Of a DNA stretch of 64,000 nucleotides, positions 60,503 through 64,000 are shown piece by piece. Source of the DNA: Ignavibacteriales bacterium (GTDB taxonomy: Bacteria; Bacteroidota; Ignavibacteria; Ignavibacteriales; Ignavibacteriaceae); the NCBI GenBank assembly GCA_016714125.1, contig JADJNX010000020.1, positions 186,001-250,000 of the forward strand. Reading direction: 5' to 3'. Both the position numbers and the translations under genes were made by a program. Within the stretch, counting starts at the first letter, position 1; every line of letters begins with the position of its first letter. Under the pieces are notes generated by a model. The model was given only the letters and a program-made list of their open reading frames with translations. It had not been told where the DNA came from and did not search any database.

Positions 60503-60753
60503 TAGTTTAATTGATGTTGTAACTTATAAATTTAATATAAAGTTCAAAACGGGGTAAAAAAATACCACCCTACAAAGTGGATATCAATTTGTAGATACTT
60601 CTCACTTATTAGAATTATCAAAAGGGATGTTTCTATAAATTGGTAATGTGCTTCTTTAATTGTTGTTAATACATCTGTTTAAGTCACAAAATAGTTTGGC
60701 ATAGTAGTTGAATGTAAGGGGTCATATGGACTTAAACGGAAAGATCAAATAAA
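60503..60753. promoter_or_regulatory. divergent intergenic region between TonB receptor and 2-oxoacid oxidoreductase genes
   Basis: 251 bases with no gene. A/T-rich and expected to hold both promoters, but I cannot mark specific -35/-10 boxes. No repeat family member was found here. Confidence 0.4.
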
Positions 60754-60984
60754 ATGGCTATAAAAGGCACAATAATTATTGATACAGAACTCTGTAAAGG
60801 TTGCGAGCTATGTGTTTTGGCTTGCCCTCAGAAAGGATTGGTCCTTTCTGATAAAATTAATTTAAAAGGATACCGCGTCGTTGAATTGTATATGGATAAC
60901 TGTACCGGCTGTGTGAACTGCGCACTGGTTTGTCCTGATTCAGCAATAACCGTTTATCGCGAGAAAAAAGCTCAAGCGGTTTAA
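60754..60984 (+). CDS. vorD: 2-oxoacid:ferredoxin oxidoreductase, ferredoxin-like delta subunit
   Basis: A 76-residue protein with two [4Fe-4S] motifs (CKGCELCVLACP and CTGCVNCALVCP). It is first in a four-gene operon and carries electrons from the catalytic subunits. KorD is the equivalent name if the substrate is 2-oxoglutarate. Confidence 0.9.
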   Translation: MAIKGTIIIDTELCKGCELCVLACPQKGLVLSDKINLKGYRVVELYMDNCTGCVNCALVCPDSAITVYREKKAQAV

Positions 60985-60998
60985 AAAGAGAGACTACG

Positions 60999-62072
60999 AT
61001 GGAGAAACAAGAATTAAAAGGAAAAGAAATAAAGTTGATGAAGGGAAACGAAGCATTGGCCGAGGCTGCTATTAGAGCAGGACTTGATGCTTATTTTGGT
61101 TACCCTATCACCCCACAATCAGAAGTAATGGAATACCTGACAGAACAGATACCTGTTCGCAGAGGGCTTGTCCTTCAGGCTGAAAGTGAAGTGGCATCAA
61201 TTAATATGATTTATGGAGCTGCCGGTGCAGGAGCAAGAGTTATGACTTCTTCCTCTTCACCCGGAATGAGTTTGATGCAAGAGGGAATATCCTACATCGC
61301 ATCTGCTCAGTTGCCATGTTTGTTGGTTAATGTTATGCGTGGTGGACCCGGATTGGGTACCATTCAACCATCACAAGGTGATTATTTTCAGGCAGTAAAA
61401 GGTGGTGGCCACGGCGATTATAAACTTTTTACACTTGCCCCTTCAACTGTTCAGGAAATGGTTGATTTTGTATTTGAAGGATTCAGAATGGCTGAAAAAT
61501 ACCGGAATCCTGCGTTAATTCTCGCTGATGGCGCTTTGGGTCAGATGATGGAAAAGGTTGAATTACCTGCTGAGGGAGAGTTTCCTCATGTGATTCCTGA
61601 TTGGGCAACCACAGGTAAAAAAGCCGGAAGAAAACAAAATGTTATTACTTCTCTTTTCATTCAGCCTGAAAAAATGGAACAGATTAACATTGATCTCCAG
61701 GCTAAATATAAAGCTATGGAATCAGAGGTTAAATCAGAGTCAATAAATACAGAGGACGCTGATGTTATCCTCGTTGCTTTTGGACTGGTAGCAAGAATTT
61801 GTATGAAAGCAGCCGAACTTGCCCGTGAAAAGGGAATAAAAGTGGGGGTTATCAGACCCATCACTCTTTTCCCGTTCCCAACTGAGGTGCTTAACACCAC
61901 AGCAGATCGTGTAAAAAAATTCCTCGTTGTTGAAATGAATGCCGGTCAGATGGTCGAAGATGTTCGACTCTCAATAAACGGTAAAGCTGATGTTCAATTC
62001 TACGGAAGAATGGGTGGAATGATCCCTGATCCGGAAGAAATTTTAACAAAACTTGAATCAATGATGAAATAA
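60999..62072 (+). CDS. vorB: 2-oxoacid:ferredoxin oxidoreductase alpha subunit (VorB/KorA type)
   Basis: The 357-residue protein has the family start LMKGNEALAEAAIRAGLDAYFGYPITPQSE and the segment RVMTSSSSPGMSLMQEGISYIASAQLPC, close by eye to 2-ketoisovalerate ferredoxin oxidoreductase (VorB) sequences. The substrate range of such enzymes includes branched 2-oxoacids and 2-oxoglutarate, so I prefer vor but cannot exclude kor. It sits 14 bases after vorD and 13 before the beta subunit. Confidence 0.88.
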   Translation: MEKQELKGKEIKLMKGNEALAEAAIRAGLDAYFGYPITPQSEVMEYLTEQIPVRRGLVLQAESEVASINMIYGAAGAGARVMTSSSSPGMSLMQEGISYIASAQLPCLLVNVMRGGPGLGTIQPSQGDYFQAVKGGGHGDYKLFTLAPSTVQEMVDFVFEGFRMAEKYRNPALILADGALGQMMEKVELPAEGEFPHVIPDWATTGKKAGRKQNVITSLFIQPEKMEQINIDLQAKYKAMESEVKSESINTEDADVILVAFGLVARICMKAAELAREKGIKVGVIRPITLFPFPTEVLNTTADRVKKFLVVEMNAGQMVEDVRLSINGKADVQFYGRMGGMIPDPEEILTKLESMMK

Positions 62073-62085
62073 CGGGAGAAATACG

Positions 62086-62886
62086 ATGGAACAATTTTTA
62101 ATTAACCCCGATTGTATGGTTTATGACAACCATCCCGTTACGCTGACAGGCGAACCTTATCATTATTGTCCAGGATGTGGGCATGGTGTCATCCATAAAG
62201 TCCTTATGGAAGTGGTTCGTGATCTTGGTATCCAGGAAGAAGTAATTGGTGTAGCACCAGTTGGTTGTTCAGTTTTTGCTTATCATTACATGAATGTTGA
62301 TATGCAGGAAGCAGCTCACGGAAGAGCAAGTGCAGTTGCCACAGCAATCAAAAGAGTAAGACCACAGAATTATGTTTTCTCCTATCAGGGAGATGGTGAT
62401 CTTGCTGCTATTGGTACCGCAGAAACAATTCACACAGTAAACCGTGGTGAAAACATCCTGATGGTGTTTGTAAACAACGCAATCTATGGAATGACGGGCG
62501 GACAGATGGCTCCTACATCACTTCTTGGAATGAAAACATCCACCTCCCCTTATGGAAGGGATGCCGCTTCGATGGGTAATCCGATAAAGATTACAGAACT
62601 GCTCGCACAGTTGCCGGGAGCTTATTATGTGGCTCGCCATGCCGTGCACACTCCAAACGCTGTTCGTAAATTATCAAAAGCATTTAAAAATGCGTTTGAA
62701 TATCAGAAATTAAACCGTGGCACCTGCTTCATAGAAGTGGTCTCCAATTGCCCGTCTGGGTGGAAGATGAGTCCTGTTCAGTCGATCGATTGGATTGAAA
62801 AGAACATGCTTCCCATGTTCCCACTCGGCGACATCAAGGTTCCCGATCCAAAAACCGGCAACCCTGTCATGGTTAAAAATAATTAA
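62086..62886 (+). CDS. vorA: 2-oxoacid:ferredoxin oxidoreductase beta subunit, TPP-binding
   Basis: Contains YCPGCGHGVIHKVL, the TPP motif GDGDLAAIG with NN 22 residues later (FVNNAIYGMTGGQMAPTS) and GYCSVFAYHYMN-type substrate loop. 266 residues. It holds the thiamine diphosphate that attacks the 2-oxoacid. Naming as for the alpha subunit. Confidence 0.9.
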   Translation: MEQFLINPDCMVYDNHPVTLTGEPYHYCPGCGHGVIHKVLMEVVRDLGIQEEVIGVAPVGCSVFAYHYMNVDMQEAAHGRASAVATAIKRVRPQNYVFSYQGDGDLAAIGTAETIHTVNRGENILMVFVNNAIYGMTGGQMAPTSLLGMKTSTSPYGRDAASMGNPIKITELLAQLPGAYYVARHAVHTPNAVRKLSKAFKNAFEYQKLNRGTCFIEVVSNCPSGWKMSPVQSIDWIEKNMLPMFPLGDIKVPDPKTGNPVMVKNN

Positions 62887-62901
62887 GGTTTAGGAATAGA
62901 T

Positions 62902-63441
62902 ATGAAAACAGAAGAGATCATTATTGCCGGATTTGGTGGTCAGGGAGTCCTTTCCATGGGACAAATGCTCGCTTACTCCGCACTTATAGACAATAAAGAA
63001 ACCAGTTGGATGCCATCTTATGGACCCGAAATGCGTGGTGGAACTGCAAATTGTGTTGTGATAGTTTCGGAGACCAGAATTAGTTCACCACTCGTAAGTA
63101 AGTTTGACACCGCTATCATCCTTAACCAGCCTTCGATGGAGAAATTCGAAAAGGCAGTTAAACCCGGCGGTTCCCTCTTTTATGAGGAATCCACTATAAT
63201 TCAACCTCCTATGAGGACAGACATTAACATCTACAGAATAAGTGCCCTCAGGGAAGCCGAAAGGTTAAACAAAAAGCAAGTGGCCAATATGGTTATGCTT
63301 GGAGCTTTTCTTGAAGTGAAGCCGATAGTTCAGTTTGAAAGTATCCTGGCTGCTTTAAAGAAGGTTCTTCCCGAGAGGGCATCATCATCTCATCCCAATC
63401 AACGAACAGGCATTGTTGAAGGGGAAAGAGATAATTTCTGA
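62902..63441 (+). CDS. vorC: 2-oxoacid:ferredoxin oxidoreductase gamma subunit
   Basis: A 179-residue protein beginning EEIIIAGFGGQGVLSMGQMLAYSA, the family signature, with SYGPEMRGGTANCVVIVSE further in. It completes the delta-alpha-beta-gamma set. Confidence 0.92.
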   Translation: MKTEEIIIAGFGGQGVLSMGQMLAYSALIDNKETSWMPSYGPEMRGGTANCVVIVSETRISSPLVSKFDTAIILNQPSMEKFEKAVKPGGSLFYEESTIIQPPMRTDINIYRISALREAERLNKKQVANMVMLGAFLEVKPIVQFESILAALKKVLPERASSSHPNQRTGIVEGERDNF

Positions 63442-63483
63442 GTACTTAAAAGAACCGGTTTAATCAGCAAGGCAGGTATTAAA

Positions 63484-63750
63484 ATGACCGATAAAGACTT
63501 CAACTGCAATAAAATCTGTAAAAACTCATGTGCATCACTACAGGAAGCACTTCGTAAAGAGACCAGTATTGTGAATTTTTATGAAAACATGATGGAAGAT
63601 TGCAATTCTCCCGAAATCAAAACTTTCCTCAACGAAATAATTGAATCAAGGAGACCTGAAATGTTAAAAATAATTCAGAAACTCAATGAGATCCATGCCC
63701 GCTCACAAATTGTGGATGGGGTAATATCGAGTTTTAATCCTGAAGCTTGA
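63484..63750 (+). CDS. small Cys-rich helical protein of unknown function
   Basis: 88 residues with Cys at the N-terminus (CNKICKNSC) and then amphipathic helices (LQEALRKETSIVNFYENMMEDCN, PEIKTFLNEIIESRRPEMLKIIQKLNEIHARS), in a ferritin-like half pattern. The best recall is of small ferritin-like or rubrerythrin-fragment proteins, not an assignment. It lies 40 bases after the vor operon and before its terminator, so it may belong to it. Confidence 0.7.
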   Translation: MTDKDFNCNKICKNSCASLQEALRKETSIVNFYENMMEDCNSPEIKTFLNEIIESRRPEMLKIIQKLNEIHARSQIVDGVISSFNPEA

Positions 63751-63773
63751 CAGCTGTTAGATGTATTGTTTTT

Positions 63774-63808
63774 AGCCGTTCACTCTAAAGGTTGAACGGC
63801 TTTTTTTT
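63774..63808 (+). terminator. intrinsic terminator after the 2-oxoacid oxidoreductase operon
   Basis: AGCCGTTCA (63774-63782) pairs with TGAACGGCT (63793-63801) in a perfect 9-bp stem around a ten-base loop, followed by eight T. Confidence 0.93.
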
Positions 63809-63911
63809 GTATCAAATAAGTACCAAACTTAAAAAGTGGTAAAGGACTTTGACAATTCAGTTATTTTGTTATCATTCACTTCTATACAAAAAATATTTTG
63901 TGAGGAATTCC

Positions 63912-64000
63912 ATGAGAAATATATGCCATAAGATCAGTTATGCCCTGATAATCACTTTGGCATGTTCTGTATCAGTTATGTCACAGGCATCACAATGGAT
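63912..64000 (+). CDS. secreted protein, N-terminal fragment (runs off the window)
   Basis: ATG at 63912 with GAGGA seven bases upstream (same leader as aconitase) begins MRNICHKISYALIITLACSVSVMSQ, a Sec signal peptide, in 29 codons that remain open to the edge. TTGACA at 63849 is a possible -35 box but no convincing -10 follows at normal spacing. Family unknown. Confidence 0.65.
   Translation, partial: MRNICHKISYALIITLACSVSVMSQASQW

Noticed and set aside
1..64000. tRNA, rRNA, riboswitch, phage or transposase genes
   Set aside because: No gap contained a sequence I could recognise as any of these; the intergenic space is repeats, leaders and terminators.

Overview
The window is AT-rich bacterial chromosome that reads as a member of the Ignavibacteria (Bacteroidota/Chlorobi side). 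The best evidence is the recurring C-terminal type IX secretion (T9SS) sorting signal of the NYPNPFNPST type on at least six secreted proteins, together with PorV/PorQ-like and TonB-dependent outer-membrane proteins, E. coli-like homodimeric PDH, and an Rnf complex. No rRNA, tRNA, CRISPR array, phage or intact insertion sequence was recognised. The assignment is by family recognition, not by a database search.

Layout. 1-754: 5' part of a PAS-domain sensor (minus strand). 1076-9339: central carbon metabolism (aceE, aceF, lpd, aconitase). 9495-11575: BatA-like von Willebrand protein. 11761-20601: a surface-secretion operon (TonB receptor, very large T9SS cargo, PorV/PorQ-family barrel, carbohydrate-binding-type T9SS protein). 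20703-26010: methyltransferase-like protein, SGNH hydrolase-TPR protein, SurA-like foldase, PAP2-like membrane protein. 26085-35554: energy-conservation cluster rnfCDGEA, a Tat/NusG-II protein, apbE, rnfB, rseC-like, nfnA, nfnB. 35970-48327 (minus): array of four Ycf48/BNR-type propeller proteins and two paired small proteins, all with T9SS tails, made in part by a ~3.8-kb tandem duplication. 48493-50368 (minus): thioredoxin, HepT-MntA toxin-antitoxin, outer-membrane barrel. 51276-55353: envelope genes (TPR lipoprotein, LolB-like lipoprotein, EnvC-like factor). 55514-56910: ferredoxin plus geranylgeranyl-reductase-type flavoprotein. 57268-57860: VapBC-type toxin-antitoxin. 58213-60502 (minus): TonB receptor. 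60754-63441: four-subunit 2-oxoacid:ferredoxin oxidoreductase, then a small Cys-rich protein and the start of a secreted protein.

How the genes work together. PDH makes acetyl-CoA and NADH, aconitase feeds the TCA cycle, and the 2-oxoacid:ferredoxin oxidoreductase makes reduced ferredoxin. Rnf couples ferredoxin and NAD to an ion gradient, and NfnAB couples ferredoxin, NADH and NADPH, so the window holds most of a ferredoxin economy suited to facultative or anaerobic heterotrophy. ApbE would attach FMN to RnfG and RnfD, whose target motifs are visible. The other theme is the outer surface: T9SS cargo, barrels and lipoproteins.

Two window-wide observations matter for any reader. First, at least fifteen genes or gene segments are broken by single-base shifts, mostly inside mononucleotide runs, which looks like sequencing/assembly error; I therefore give merged gene extents. 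One break, in aceE, is different: an in-frame TAG replacing a single codon. Second, intergenic spaces hold several families of degenerate 8- and 9-base tandem repeats, one of which also occurs inside the aceF coding sequence. I did not find a clear undescribed defence or biosynthetic system; the best candidates for novelty are the repeat families, the propeller array with its homogenised sorting tails, and the composition of the Rnf/Nfn cluster.
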